A DNA stretch of 64,000 nt from CAZSBB01 sp964605235 (GCA_964605235.1 CAZSBB010000019.1:1-64000); one strand, 5' to 3'. Positions 18,867 through 27,627 are shown, numbered from the stretch's first letter. Numbers and translations are program-made. Notes: generated from the letters alone by a model not told the origin.

Positions 18867-18882
18867 TGGCACGACCCTTGCA
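18867..18882 (+). promoter_or_regulatory. Sigma-54 (RpoN) promoter
   Basis: TGGCACGACCCTTGCA matches the sigma-54 consensus TGGCACG-N4-TTGCW exactly, with GG and GC elements 10 bases apart. It is 49 bases before the ATG at 18931, giving a leader of about 38 bases. It is not inside a coding sequence. Confidence 0.85.
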
Positions 18883-18930
18883 ATGCTTCTTGGGGCGGGG
18901 AAAGCAAACAGCCGTAAAGGAGGAAATCAG

Positions 18931-19140
18931 ATGAGCAGTCAGACCTACACCCTGGGATTCGGTTCCACTCAACGCCGCAGCGCCATCACCGTCGGCCAGG
19001 CGGCGCGCCTGCTGGGCCAGGACCGCGACAGCGTTTACCGCCGCGTCCGCGCCGGGCAGTTCCATGGCCTGAAGTTCAAACAGCAGTGGTTCATCCCGGC
19101 GACTGAAGTCACCGCCTCCATGGCGGCGATTCCCGCCTGA
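18931..19140 (+). CDS. Small helix-turn-helix (excisionase-like) DNA-binding protein
   Basis: 69 residues. The core ITVGQAARLLGQDRDSVYRR, RVRAGQFHGLKFKQQWFIP, is the MerR/excisionase-type HTH_17 domain. Nothing else is present, so it most likely binds DNA as a small accessory regulator. AAAGGAGG at 18916-18923 sits 7 bases before the ATG, an almost perfect ribosome-binding site. It lies just behind the sigma-54 promoter and 113 bases before the sigma factor gene. Confidence 0.85.
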   Translation: MSSQTYTLGFGSTQRRSAITVGQAARLLGQDRDSVYRRVRAGQFHGLKFKQQWFIPATEVTASMAAIPA

Positions 19141-19253
19141 CCGCTGGTCGGCCGTCGTTCACCATCCTGCACTGGGGCGCAGGTGGAGAAAGCTCTAGTC
19201 CGGGCGCTGGAGGGCGCCCATCCTGAAGTACCAAACCTTGGAGGAGAAAAGCT

Positions 19254-20090
19254 GTGGTGCAAGCAAACATGAATTATCCCCGACTGCGGATGCCCGGTCA
19301 GAAAGCGTCCAGCAAAGACGCACGCCTGCAACGGGCGTGGACCGAATTCAAAATCACCGGCTCGGTCGAAGCCCGCAACACGCTGATCGAAGCCTACCTG
19401 CCCATCGTCAAGTATCACGCCGACCGCGTCTCGGCGCGCACCGGCTACAAGACCCCCGCGGAAGACCTGATGACCGCCGGCGTGTTCGGGCTCATGGACG
19501 CCATCGACGCCTACGACTTCGGCCGGGACATCAAGTTCAGCACCTTTGCCGCCCATCGCGTGCGCGGCGCCATCCTCGATGAGCTGCGCGCCGTCGACTG
19601 GGTCCCCCGGCTGGTGCGCACCCGCACCGCCAAGGTCGAGAACGCCCGCGATCGGCTGAGCCTGGAACTGGGGCGTCAGCCCGACGACGAAGAGCTCGCC
19701 GCCGCCCTGCAGGTGTCGCGCCAGGAATACCGCAAGATCAGCCGCGACGTGGGCATCACCAACCAGGTGTCGCTCCAGCAGACGCTCAACGATGGCCAGT
19801 CCGCCCATGACCGCGACCTGGACGCCGAGCACATGCTCGCCGACCCGCGCCAGCCGGACCCGCTGAACCTCGCCCAGCAGCATGAGGTGCGCCATCTGGT
19901 GCTCGACAAACTGTCCCGGTTCGAGCGGCTGCTGGTGGAACTGTACTACTACGAAGGCATGACGATGCGCGAGATCAGCTCGACCTTCGACATCTCCGAG
20001 TCGCGCGTCTGTCAGTTGCACGCCCAGGTGCTCGCCAAGCTCAAGCGCGAGATGGAGCGGATTCGCTTCGAGCCGCGGCTGGCGGGCTGA
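19254..20090 (+). CDS. FliA/WhiG-family RNA polymerase sigma factor
   Basis: 278 residues with region 2 (RNTLIEAYLPIVKYHADRV, EDLMTAGVFGLMDAIDAYDF, IKFSTFAAHRVRGAILDEL, RAVDWVPRLVR), region 3 (RDRLSLELGRQPDDEELAAAL) and region 4 (LSRFERLLVELYYYEGMTMR, EISSTFDISESRVCQLHAQV). This is the sigma-28 layout used for flagella in enterics and for sporulation in Streptomyces (WhiG). No flagellar gene is nearby. The start is GTG at 19254 with GGAGGAG seven bases before. No anti-sigma FlgM-like gene is seen. Confidence 0.93.
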   Translation: MVQANMNYPRLRMPGQKASSKDARLQRAWTEFKITGSVEARNTLIEAYLPIVKYHADRVSARTGYKTPAEDLMTAGVFGLMDAIDAYDFGRDIKFSTFAAHRVRGAILDELRAVDWVPRLVRTRTAKVENARDRLSLELGRQPDDEELAAALQVSRQEYRKISRDVGITNQVSLQQTLNDGQSAHDRDLDAEHMLADPRQPDPLNLAQQHEVRHLVLDKLSRFERLLVELYYYEGMTMREISSTFDISESRVCQLHAQVLAKLKREMERIRFEPRLAG

Positions 20091-20561
20091 GCGCCGGCAC
20101 TCGCCCAGGAAACGATGACAGGCCCTTTTGCATAGGAGATTGCCCGACCTGGAAATCGACACCCCGCGCCGCCGCGCGTCGCCCTGGAAAGCGACGCCCG
20201 CGCCGACGATGGGCGGAGCTGTGAGAAAGAAAGAGTCAGGCCCTTAAGCGCTGGAGGTCGGCCGGCAGTCCGGCTTCCAGCACCTCACCCCTCACGGCGC
20301 GGCCGCGCCTCAACGCGGTCGCCGCCGTTTTTCTTTGCGCCCCCGCCGCCCCCACCGCCCAAGCCGCGGATGAGCGTAGCGAATCCGGGGGTTGATGCCG
20401 GGGGTTGAATCCGGGGAGGATTGATTCTGCGTTTGATACTCCCGCTGATTCTACGGGCCTTTTCCGCAATTCCGCGTTGCGGAAATTTCAGCCGCCAGGG
20501 TTCGCCACTGTTCACCCGCCGGGTTACGCTGCATGCTTCACATCCTTATCTGGAGCTGCGC
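20091..20561. other. Intergenic region with family G repeat
   Basis: No gene is seen in this 471-base gap. A hairpin GCTGGAGGTCGGCC...CCAGC lies near 20250-20281. The GC-rich GCGGTCGCCGCC followed by TTTTT near 20316-20335 is a weak terminator candidate for the sigma factor gene. A family G repeat lies at 20363-20392. A long frame is open up to 20421, but the better start of the next gene is 20562. Confidence 0.55.
20363..20392. repeat. Family G repeat, copy 1
   Basis: GCCGCGGATGAGCGTAGCGA, followed by ATCCGGGGGT. A second copy with one change lies at 56422-56451. Confidence 0.75.
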
Positions 20562-22898
20562 ATGACTCATCACACGCTGTGGGGTTGCTTTGGTCTGGCG
20601 ATGTTGTTGGCTCTGCCCATCGGCTGCACCGCGGCCCCGGGGAAGGTCACGCTGATCGAGCAACAACAGGCGCGGGTCGCCATCGTGACCACCGCACGCG
20701 TGATGGCGGCGGACATCGACAGCAACAAGAAGCCCGCGCTGGAGCGCAACGCCGAGACCGATCGCCGGCGGCTGCGGGAATCGGTCAATGACCTGTCCCA
20801 CTATCTGGGACTCATCGGCAGCGCCCAGGTGCCCGTGCTCACCGATGCCGCTGCGCTGCCCAAGGGCGCGTTGCCCATCCTCATCGGCGAAGTCGCCCAG
20901 GACCGCTTTGGCGCCTGTGCCGTCGATGCCCCGGGCCAGCAGGGCCTGCGCGTGCTGGTGAGCCAGGACGCCATCGCGCTCTATGGGCAAAGCGATCTCG
21001 CCGCCAGCTACGCCATTTATGAAGTGCTCGATCAACTCGGCTGTCGCTGGTACTTCCCCGGCGAAATGGGTGAAGTCATTCCCCGCACCGGCCAGGTCGC
21101 CCTCGCCGTTCAGGACCTGCAGACCGCCCCCTTCACCTACTATCGCTCACTCTGGTTCGGCGGCGACGACTACAAACGCCGCAACCGCTGCGGCGGCGTT
21201 TACCTCTCCGCCGGGCACGCGCTGGAAAGCTACATCACCGCCGAGCAGCGCCAGGCGCATCCCGAATGGCGCGCTGAAATCAACGGCAAACCCAGCAACG
21301 TCCGCCTGAAGTGGTCCAGCCCGCAGGTCGCCGACGCCATCGCCGACGCCATCATCGCGCGCCAGGATCAGGACTATCAGCCGACGATTTCACTGTCCCC
21401 CGACGACGGCGCCGAGTTCGACGAGTCGCCCGAAGACCGCGCCCTGGACACCGGCGCGATTGACGAAGTGATCGGCACCCCGGTGCTGACCGATCGGCTG
21501 GTCACCTTGTGCAACCGCATCATCGAGAAAGTCACCGCCAAGTATCCCGACACGCTGTTCGGCGTGCTGGCGTATGTGCAGTACACCCAGCCGCCCGCCC
21601 GCGTGAAGCCGCACCCCAACCTGGTGCCGCAGATCGCCCCCATCACCTACCGCCGCGCCCACACCATGCTCGACGAAGGCGTGCCCGGGAACCCCGGCCT
21701 GCTCAACCTCGTGCAGGGCTGGGCGAAGCTGTGCCCCAGTCTCAGCTACTACTGGTATGGCTGGTTCCTCGCCGAAGCCACCGCGCCCAATCCCTTCATG
21801 CGCAAATGGGGCACCGAACTGCCCATCCTCTACCAGAACCACTGCCGCTACTGGATGCCCGAAACCATCGCCAATTTTGAAACCACCACCCACGCGCTCT
21901 ACATGAGCCTGCGTCTGGCGTGGGATCCGCAGCAGAAACCGCAGGACATCTTCGACGAGATCAACCGCAACCTCTACGGCCACGCCGCCGCCGAGATGGC
22001 GGCGTACTGGCAGTTCGTCGATGAATCCTGGGTGCGCGTGCCGGAATACTCCGGCTGCGGCTTTGGACACCTGGTGCGCTTCACGCCTGAAGTGCTCGCC
22101 CAGTGGCGCAGCAAAATGGATGCGGCCCTCGCCGCCTGCCGGACGCCCATGGAATACCGCCGGGTCAAGCTGGCGGATGACTCGCTCAAGTTGTTCGAAC
22201 TGTTCATGCAGTTGCGCCGCGATCTGGCGGAAGGCCGGTGGTCCACGTTGAAGACCGACAGCCTGCGTTATGAATCCCGGCTGATCGCCCTGGCGGACGA
22301 GCATGCCGACAGCGTCGCGTTCGGGCGCATGTACTGGACCGGCCACGAAACGATCCACAGCAAATACTTCCGCGCGTTCTATGACGCCACCTACGACAGC
22401 GCCACCGACCTGGTGAACCAGAAACGCCTGCTCGCCGCCCCGGTGCGGAAGTTCCAATGGGCGCTCGACCCCGACCAGCAGAGCGAAACCAAGGGCTGGC
22501 AGAACGCCGACTTCGACGCCAGCGCCTGGCGCAGCACCGATGTCAGCTACGAAACCTGGTCCACCATCGGCCATGACAATTATCTGGGCACCATGTGGTA
22601 TCGCACGTCGCTGCGCCTCGGGGCCGCCCCGACAGGCAAACGCGTGTACCTGTGGATCGGCGCCACCGACGGCAGCGCCAAGGTGTTCGTCAACGGCAAG
22701 CACGCGCCCTATGTCAACGACAAGGGTGAAAAGCTCGACGAGTTCGACGGCTTCTGCCAGCCGGCGCTGGTGGACATCACCGACGTCTACCAACCTAACC
22801 AGGTCAATCAGCTCACCCTCCGCTGCACCCGCAAAGTGGTCAACGAACTGGGCACCGGCGGCCTGCTGGCGCCCGTGGCGGTGGCGTGCGAACGCTGA
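20562..22898 (+). CDS. DUF4838-domain secreted protein, alpha-glucuronidase-like N-terminus
   Basis: 778 residues. The N-terminus (MTHHTLWGCFGLAMLLALPIGCTAA) is a signal peptide; the lipobox-like IGC lacks the usual residue, so lipidation is doubtful. LPILIGEVAQDRFG and the strand-rich region to about residue 180 resemble the N-terminal domain of alpha-glucuronidases. The middle block (TISLSPDDGAEFDESPEDRA, LFGVLAYVQYTQPP, WMPETIANFETTTHALYMSLRLAW) matches DUF4838. The C-terminal 150 residues (GTMWYRTSLRLG, KRVYLWIGATDGSAKVFVNG) look like a beta-galactosidase-type sugar-binding sandwich. The start has GGAG 6 bases before it. The substrate is unknown. Confidence 0.82.
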   Translation: MTHHTLWGCFGLAMLLALPIGCTAAPGKVTLIEQQQARVAIVTTARVMAADIDSNKKPALERNAETDRRRLRESVNDLSHYLGLIGSAQVPVLTDAAALPKGALPILIGEVAQDRFGACAVDAPGQQGLRVLVSQDAIALYGQSDLAASYAIYEVLDQLGCRWYFPGEMGEVIPRTGQVALAVQDLQTAPFTYYRSLWFGGDDYKRRNRCGGVYLSAGHALESYITAEQRQAHPEWRAEINGKPSNVRLKWSSPQVADAIADAIIARQDQDYQPTISLSPDDGAEFDESPEDRALDTGAIDEVIGTPVLTDRLVTLCNRIIEKVTAKYPDTLFGVLAYVQYTQPPARVKPHPNLVPQIAPITYRRAHTMLDEGVPGNPGLLNLVQGWAKLCPSLSYYWYGWFLAEATAPNPFMRKWGTELPILYQNHCRYWMPETIANFETTTHALYMSLRLAWDPQQKPQDIFDEINRNLYGHAAAEMAAYWQFVDESWVRVPEYSGCGFGHLVRFTPEVLAQWRSKMDAALAACRTPMEYRRVKLADDSLKLFELFMQLRRDLAEGRWSTLKTDSLRYESRLIALADEHADSVAFGRMYWTGHETIHSKYFRAFYDATYDSATDLVNQKRLLAAPVRKFQWALDPDQQSETKGWQNADFDASAWRSTDVSYETWSTIGHDNYLGTMWYRTSLRLGAAPTGKRVYLWIGATDGSAKVFVNGKHAPYVNDKGEKLDEFDGFCQPALVDITDVYQPNQVNQLTLRCTRKVVNELGTGGLLAPVAVACER

Positions 22899-22917
22899 GC
22901 CGGCGCAGGAAATAAGC

Positions 22918-23037
22918 TTCACCACAGAGACACAGAGGACAGCGAGAGAATGGCTGATTGAGCTTGCTCGGCTCGTCTGCTGCTTACTTCTTCACCTCGG
23001 TGTGATCTCTGCGCTCTCTGTGTCTCTGTGGTGAAAA
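22918..23037. repeat. Family B inverted repeat, copy 2
   Basis: Arms are TTCACCACAGAGACACAGAG and the complement CTCTGTGTCTCTGTGGTGAA. It sits between the ends of two convergent genes and could act as a bidirectional terminator. Confidence 0.82.
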
Positions 23038-23054
23038 CCCAGGACGCGGTCAGC

Positions 23055-24851
23055 TCACGGCACGCGCTTGAGCCGATTCCACAGCCGGCGATTGACCTTG
23101 CCGTCGTGGTCGATCACGCGGTTGAAGTTCAGCGTGTACGCTCCGCTGGCGTCGGTGAACCACAGTTGCAGCGCCCGGCGATCCACGCGCCCGATCTTTG
23201 CATCGTGATTGCTCAGGATGAACACCTGCAAGCCCTCGGGCGCGGTCAGGTGCAGCACATCGCGTTTGAGTTCACAGCGACCGTGCCGCCACCATTGCAG
23301 TTGCGCCTGGGAGCCGGCGCGTGACAGCGTGCGCTGGCGCGCGTTGAGTTGCAGTTGCGCCAGCGTGGCTTCGTGCAGCACCCACCGGCTGCGCAGCACC
23401 CCGCGCCCGGCGTAACCGACCATCAGCACCACCGCTGCCGGGGTGAAGGCGTACAGTTCCCAAAGCTTCCCACGCCGGGTGCTGACCACGGTGCCGAGGC
23501 CCGGCGCTTCGTAGCCGTCGCCCGCGCCCGCGCGGCGAAGCAGCATTTCCCAACCTTCGTTGCCGGCGTCAATGCTGTCACGCGCGGTGTCCCACTGCCC
23601 GGCCCGGCTGCCGCTGGCGCGCGTATCCGTGTGCTGGACCAACGGCGCTTCGCTGCCCCAGGCGAAGCATTGCAAACCCTTGGCGGGATGAATGCCGCGG
23701 TACACCACGCCGGTCTGGTAACGCTGAGCGAACAGGCTGTAGCTGCACGGCGGATTGTCATAATGCCCGGCAAAATCGCGGGCCCAACGCGGCGGCGGCG
23801 CGGCGGGAATATCGCGCTCATGCGCCAGGTACGCCCACAGCGCCCCGTGCACGCAATGACCCACCGCATGCCGTTTGCTGATGGTCGGCCACCACTGGTC
23901 GATGACCTTACTCAACCACGGCTCGCGCGGGCTGTACATTTCCAGCGCCGCCAGCGTGTCCACAATCTTGCCCACCGGATAACAGGCGAAACGCACGGAG
24001 TTGGCGCTCGCCAGCGCGTGGCCGTCGCGCGTGTTGCTCTGCACCAGCCAGCGCACGGCGGCGAGTCGGCGTTCGTCATCGAGCATCTGCCCGCCCCACG
24101 CCCGGTACAGATGCACATAGGTCCAGCCGGTGTAGGTGTAATTGGAATCCGGCCCCCCGCCCAGGTATTGCAGCGTCGCTTCCTTGACCTGCCCCTGCTC
24201 GTCCACCACGCGCGGCAAAATCACCTGGGCATGCTCGTCGGCGGCGCGCAACAACTGCGCATCGTTGAAATACAAACCGCACAGCCGGGCCCCGGCGCAC
24301 CACACCGCTCCGCGATTGTTGAATTGCAGGTTCTTGATCGGATCATCCGCGGCGGCGCGCAACCAATCGGCAGCGCGGCGCAGCATGGCGTCGATCCACT
24401 TGCGGTCCTTGCTCGATAACGTCGGCTCCAGCCAGACGCGCGCCATCAGCAGAGGTTCGAGCCGCCAGACGTGTTCGTGCGAACCCCACTGGTAGTAATG
24501 TCCGCTGCCCCAGATGAATCGGCCGGCGTCGTCCTGCTGCTGGCGGAAGGTTTGCAGGCCGTGCAGCGCCCAGTCGCGCAGCTCGGGGCGTGCGTGCCAG
24601 CGCGTGTGGGGATGGTGGAACAGGAAGGCGGCGCGGCCGATGTGTCCCGCGCCTTCGCGGCTGTGGTTGTATGCCGCGAGGCGCAGGTCTTCGCTGTCGC
24701 CCGTTCCGGGGTCAGACAGATCGCCTTGCCAGGCGGTGTTGGCGATGGCTTGCAGATAGCGGTTGCCGCGGCGGGTGCGGGGATGCACCTGACAAAGGTA
24801 GTGGGTCAACCAGGCGCGGCCGGCGCGGGCGGTGGTGGGATAAGGCTGCAC
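23055..24851 (-). CDS. Alpha/alpha-barrel protein, possibly polysaccharide-lyase-like
   Basis: 598 residues, not confidently assigned. The N-terminal two-thirds look like an (alpha/alpha) toroid (repeated helices such as HYLCQVHPRTRRGNRYLQAI, GTFSEDLRLAAYNHS-like sequence, YQWGSHEHVWRLEPLLMARV, FNNRGAVWCAGARLCGLYF), followed by a beta-rich C-terminal part (WELYAFTPAAVVLMVGYAG, LHLTAPEGLQVFIL). Heparinase II/III and PL8-type proteins share that layout. No signal peptide is present from this start. I chose GTG at 24851 because TCCTCC (GGAGGA on the minus strand) is exactly 7 bases upstream; the longer ATG at 24932 would overlap the divergent gene. Confidence 0.6.
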   Translation of the reverse strand: MQPYPTTARAGRAWLTHYLCQVHPRTRRGNRYLQAIANTAWQGDLSDPGTGDSEDLRLAAYNHSREGAGHIGRAAFLFHHPHTRWHARPELRDWALHGLQTFRQQQDDAGRFIWGSGHYYQWGSHEHVWRLEPLLMARVWLEPTLSSKDRKWIDAMLRRAADWLRAAADDPIKNLQFNNRGAVWCAGARLCGLYFNDAQLLRAADEHAQVILPRVVDEQGQVKEATLQYLGGGPDSNYTYTGWTYVHLYRAWGGQMLDDERRLAAVRWLVQSNTRDGHALASANSVRFACYPVGKIVDTLAALEMYSPREPWLSKVIDQWWPTISKRHAVGHCVHGALWAYLAHERDIPAAPPPRWARDFAGHYDNPPCSYSLFAQRYQTGVVYRGIHPAKGLQCFAWGSEAPLVQHTDTRASGSRAGQWDTARDSIDAGNEGWEMLLRRAGAGDGYEAPGLGTVVSTRRGKLWELYAFTPAAVVLMVGYAGRGVLRSRWVLHEATLAQLQLNARQRTLSRAGSQAQLQWWRHGRCELKRDVLHLTAPEGLQVFILSNHDAKIGRVDRRALQLWFTDASGAYTLNFNRVIDHDGKVNRRLWNRLKRVP

Positions 24852-24930
24852 GACTGAATCCTCCACAGCAATGGGTTGCGGAGCATGATACGATCCCCCC
24901 GCGCCAATGGTCGGCGCAGGAGCCTGTTTC

Positions 24931-25917
24931 ATGGCAGATTCATTGTCATCCCGCCGGGTCGCTGCGCTGGCCGCGGTGCGTCTGGCCAGTGGTGTGTGTC
25001 GTGCGGTGCAGGAGCGCCGCATCAGCCCGGAAACCATCACCAAGAAGGATCGCAGCCCGGTGACTGTGGCGGACTTCGCCTCGCAGGCGTTGATCTGTCA
25101 CACGCTGCTGGAGGCGTTTCCGGATGATCCGGTGGTGGGTGAGGAAGACGCCGGCGAACTGCGGCAGCCCGAGGAACAGGCAACGCTGACAGCGGTGCTC
25201 GAGCATGTGCAGGACGCGTGCGATGCCTGCGCGGATGAGGAAACGGCGCTGAGCTGGATCGACCTGGGCGGCGCGCCTGCCGAGGGCGACCGCTACTGGA
25301 CGCTCGACCCCATCGACGGCACCAAGGGTTTTCTGCGGAAGGAACAGTATGCCGTGGCACTGGCGCTGATCGAGCATGGCCAGGTCGTGCTGGGCGTGCT
25401 GGGTTGCCCCAACCTGCCGGGGCCGGAAGGCAATGGTCTGCTGATGGTCGCCCAGCGCGGGCAAGGCGCGGAGCTTCTGCCGTTGTGGAGCGAAGCCACC
25501 ACCGGCTCGGTCGTGAAGGTCAGCGCCAATACCAACCTCTCGGCGGCGCGGTTCTGCGAGTCCGTCGAGAGCGGCCACAGCGACCAGGACCAGTCGGTGC
25601 AGATCGCCAAGCTGCTGGGCATCAACAGCGAAGCGGTTCGCATGGACAGCCAGGCGAAGTACGCCACGGTGGCGCGCGGGGAAGCCGAGATTTACCTGCG
25701 TTTGCCCACCCGCGCCGATTACCGCGAAAAAATCTGGGACCATGCCGCGGGCATGCTGGCGGTGACCGAAGCCGGCGGCACGGTGACGGATGTGACCGGC
25801 GCGCCGCTGGACTTTTCCCGCGGGCGCAAGCTCGAACGCAATCAGGGCATCATCGCCACCAACGGCCCGATCCATCAGGATGTGGTCAAAGCGGTGCGGC
25901 AGGTGCTGGGCGTGTGA
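24931..25917 (+). CDS. 3'(2'),5'-bisphosphate nucleotidase family (CysQ/HAL2-like)
   Basis: 328 residues of the inositol monophosphatase superfamily. Metal-binding motifs are VVGEEDAGE, WTLDPIDGTKGFLR and, at the C-terminus, IWDHAAGMLAVTEAGG; DPIDGTKGFL and WDHAAG are characteristic of PAP phosphatases, which remove 3'-phosphate from adenosine 3',5'-bisphosphate made in sulfate activation. Length and the extended N-terminus (KKDRSPVTVADF) fit HAL2-like enzymes better than SuhB. The ATG has AGGAG 8 bases before it. The gene diverges from the one ending at 24851. Confidence 0.9.
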   Translation: MADSLSSRRVAALAAVRLASGVCRAVQERRISPETITKKDRSPVTVADFASQALICHTLLEAFPDDPVVGEEDAGELRQPEEQATLTAVLEHVQDACDACADEETALSWIDLGGAPAEGDRYWTLDPIDGTKGFLRKEQYAVALALIEHGQVVLGVLGCPNLPGPEGNGLLMVAQRGQGAELLPLWSEATTGSVVKVSANTNLSAARFCESVESGHSDQDQSVQIAKLLGINSEAVRMDSQAKYATVARGEAEIYLRLPTRADYREKIWDHAAGMLAVTEAGGTVTDVTGAPLDFSRGRKLERNQGIIATNGPIHQDVVKAVRQVLGV

Positions 25918-25954
25918 AGTTGGGAAGGCGCGAGCAACCGTCTTCTGCCCTCTT

Positions 25955-26021
25955 GTAGGTCCGGGCTGGCCGGGACATGCAGCGCATGGGGTGTTCGTTG
26001 TCCGGGCCAGCCCTCACCTAC
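25955..26021. repeat. Family F inverted repeat, copy 1
   Basis: Arms GTAGGTCCGGGCTGGCCGGGAC and GTCCGGGCCAGCCCTCACCTAC are near-perfect complements. Lies just beyond the Bcp gene's 3' end. Confidence 0.8.
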
Positions 26022-26045
26022 ATAAGAACGTCGCGCTGTATTGCT

Positions 26046-26534
26046 TCAACCCTCAGCGATGCGCTTGAGCACTTCCTGCTCGTGGTTGGGGACTTTCACT
26101 TTGTCCCAGCGGGCGGCAACTTTGCCTTTGGGGTCGATCAGGTAGGTGGTGCGCACGACACCCATGTACTTTCGGCCGTACATGCTCTTCTGCTGCCATA
26201 CGCCGTATTTGGTGAGCACGGTTTTGTCCGGATCCGCCAGCAGGGTGAAGGGTAGTTCATACTTGCCGGCAAACTTGGCGTGCGCTTTTTCGTCGTCGGG
26301 GCTGACCCCCAGCACCACGGCCTTGCTCTGGTCAAACGCCGGCTGGGCGTCACGGAACTGGCACGCTTCCTTGGTGCAGCCGGAGGTGTCGTCCTTGGGA
26401 TAGAAATACAGCACGACCCATTGCCCGGCATAGTCACTGAGCTTGTGGGCTTGGCCCGTCTGATCCTTGAGGTTGAAGGCGGGGGCTTTGGCGCCCACTT
26501 CGATCAGGTCACTGCTGGTTTCGCTCTGGGCCAT
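26046..26534 (-). CDS. bcp: Bcp/PrxQ-type thioredoxin-dependent peroxiredoxin
   Basis: 162 residues. The peroxidatic cysteine is in DTSGCTKEACQFRD with a second Cys five residues on, the PrxQ-alpha layout where the two form an intramolecular disulfide. Flanking motifs are VVLYFYPKD, VVLGVSPDD, LPFTLLADPD and VVRTTYLIDPKGKV. It reduces peroxides with electrons from thioredoxin. The ATG at 26534 has CGGAG about 11 bases upstream. The gene is bracketed by two copies of family F repeats, at 25955 and 26610. Confidence 0.95.
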   Translation of the reverse strand: MAQSETSSDLIEVGAKAPAFNLKDQTGQAHKLSDYAGQWVVLYFYPKDDTSGCTKEACQFRDAQPAFDQSKAVVLGVSPDDEKAHAKFAGKYELPFTLLADPDKTVLTKYGVWQQKSMYGRKYMGVVRTTYLIDPKGKVAARWDKVKVPNHEQEVLKRIAEG

Positions 26535-26609
26535 GGGAAAACTCCGAGAAAATGCGGTGAGGAAGGATGGTAGGCGGTCCAGCGCGGACAGGCAAAGCCG
26601 GCCTTCTTT

Positions 26610-26676
26610 GCAGGTCCGGGCTGGCCCGGACAACGGCCACCTTGCGCGCAACCTGTCCGGGCCAGCCCGGACCTAC
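26610..26676. repeat. Family F inverted repeat, copy 2
   Basis: GCAGGTCCGGGCTGGCCCGG paired with GTCCGGGCCAGCCCGGACCT. Together with 25955-26021 it flanks bcp. Confidence 0.85.
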
Positions 26677-26679
26677 AAG

Positions 26680-27456
26680 TCAGATGCCCAGTTCGGTGCG
26701 CAGCGCGGCGAGGTCCTGTCCCGCGCCGAATTGCCGGCCCGCCATTTTCGGATGCGCCAGCTTGAGCAATTCCACGGCCGTGCGGGCGCAATCCTCCGGC
26801 GGACGATCACGCTTGGCGGCGACGGCTTCAGCGCTGGAGGGCAGCCACTTTCGCCCGGCGTCGGTGGTGATCTGCTTCTCCGTCATTTCCGTGCGCACGA
26901 AGCCCGGTCCCATGGCGAAACACAGCACCGCGGAGCCATCGACTTCCAGCTCTTTGGCGAGCAATTCAGTGAAGCGTGGGATGGCGGTTTTGGAGCAACT
27001 GTAGCCGGTGCCGCCGGGGATGCGGTCCCCGCCGCGCATGTTGATGATGACGCCTGCGTTCTGCTGGCGCATCGGCCCCAGGGCAGCGCGGGCGCAGAGC
27101 ATGGTGCCCAGCAGGTTGACGGTCACATCCTGCCACCAGTCGGCGGGATCGACCTCCCACACCGCGCCCAGACAGTTGAAGCGCCCGGCGTTGTTGAACA
27201 GCATGTCGAGTCGGCCGCGGGCGTCGAGCGTGCGGGCGATCAGGTTGTCGACTGCTTGCGGATTGGTGATGTCAGTGGGCACCGCCAGGCCGCGCCCCCC
27301 GGCGGCTTCGAGCAGTTGCACCGTTTTGGCGATTTCCGTTTCCCGGCGGGCGGCACACACCACGAACATCCCCGCCTGCGCGAACGCCAGCGCCAAAGCC
27401 CGGCCGACGCCGCTGCCCGCGCCGGTGACGATGGCGGTGCGATCCTGCAATTCCAT
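26680..27456 (-). CDS. Short-chain dehydrogenase/reductase lacking the catalytic Ser
   Basis: 258 residues. The cofactor motif is VTGAGSGVGRALALAFAQAG, NNAG is present, and YSCSK supplies the Tyr and Lys. The strand that normally ends in I-S-S reads IINMRGGDRIPGGTG, with no Ser at the usual place. It may therefore have altered activity. The ATG at 27456 is preceded by GAAGG; a longer in-frame start at 27474 is less likely. Its 3' end abuts family F repeat copy 2. Confidence 0.85.
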   Translation of the reverse strand: MELQDRTAIVTGAGSGVGRALALAFAQAGMFVVCAARRETEIAKTVQLLEAAGGRGLAVPTDITNPQAVDNLIARTLDARGRLDMLFNNAGRFNCLGAVWEVDPADWWQDVTVNLLGTMLCARAALGPMRQQNAGVIINMRGGDRIPGGTGYSCSKTAIPRFTELLAKELEVDGSAVLCFAMGPGFVRTEMTEKQITTDAGRKWLPSSAEAVAAKRDRPPEDCARTAVELLKLAHPKMAGRQFGAGQDLAALRTELGI

Positions 27457-27481
27457 GCTGTTTCCCTTCATCAATAAGCAG

Positions 27482-27605
27482 TTTCACCACCGAGGCACAG
27501 AGGACACAGAGGACACAGAGTCAAAGCATATGAAGCAGGAATGCGCTCGGATTTTCCTGCATTTCTCTGTGAGTATTGCTCAGTGCTCTCTGTGGCTCTG
27601 TGGTT
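27482..27605. repeat. Family B inverted repeat, copy 3
   Basis: The left arm begins TTTCACCACCGAGGCACAGA, and the right arm ends CTCTGTGGCTCTGTGGTT. It lies between mnmA's stop and the SDR gene's start. Confidence 0.8.
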
Positions 27606-27627
27606 CATGCTCGGTAGAGTGCGTTGC

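Larger units (their letters stand above)
18605..18930. other. Intergenic region with REP element, palindrome and sigma-54 promoter
   Basis: No gene is seen in this 326-base gap. It carries a family A repeat (18635-18721), an 18-bp perfect palindrome (18799-18816), a consensus sigma-54 promoter (18867-18882) and a near-perfect ribosome-binding site (18916-18923). Confidence 0.8.

Noticed and set aside
24852..24932. Longer start for the alpha/alpha-barrel gene (ATG at 24932)
   Set aside because: It would overlap the divergent nucleotidase start; GTG at 24851 has GGAGGA at ideal distance.
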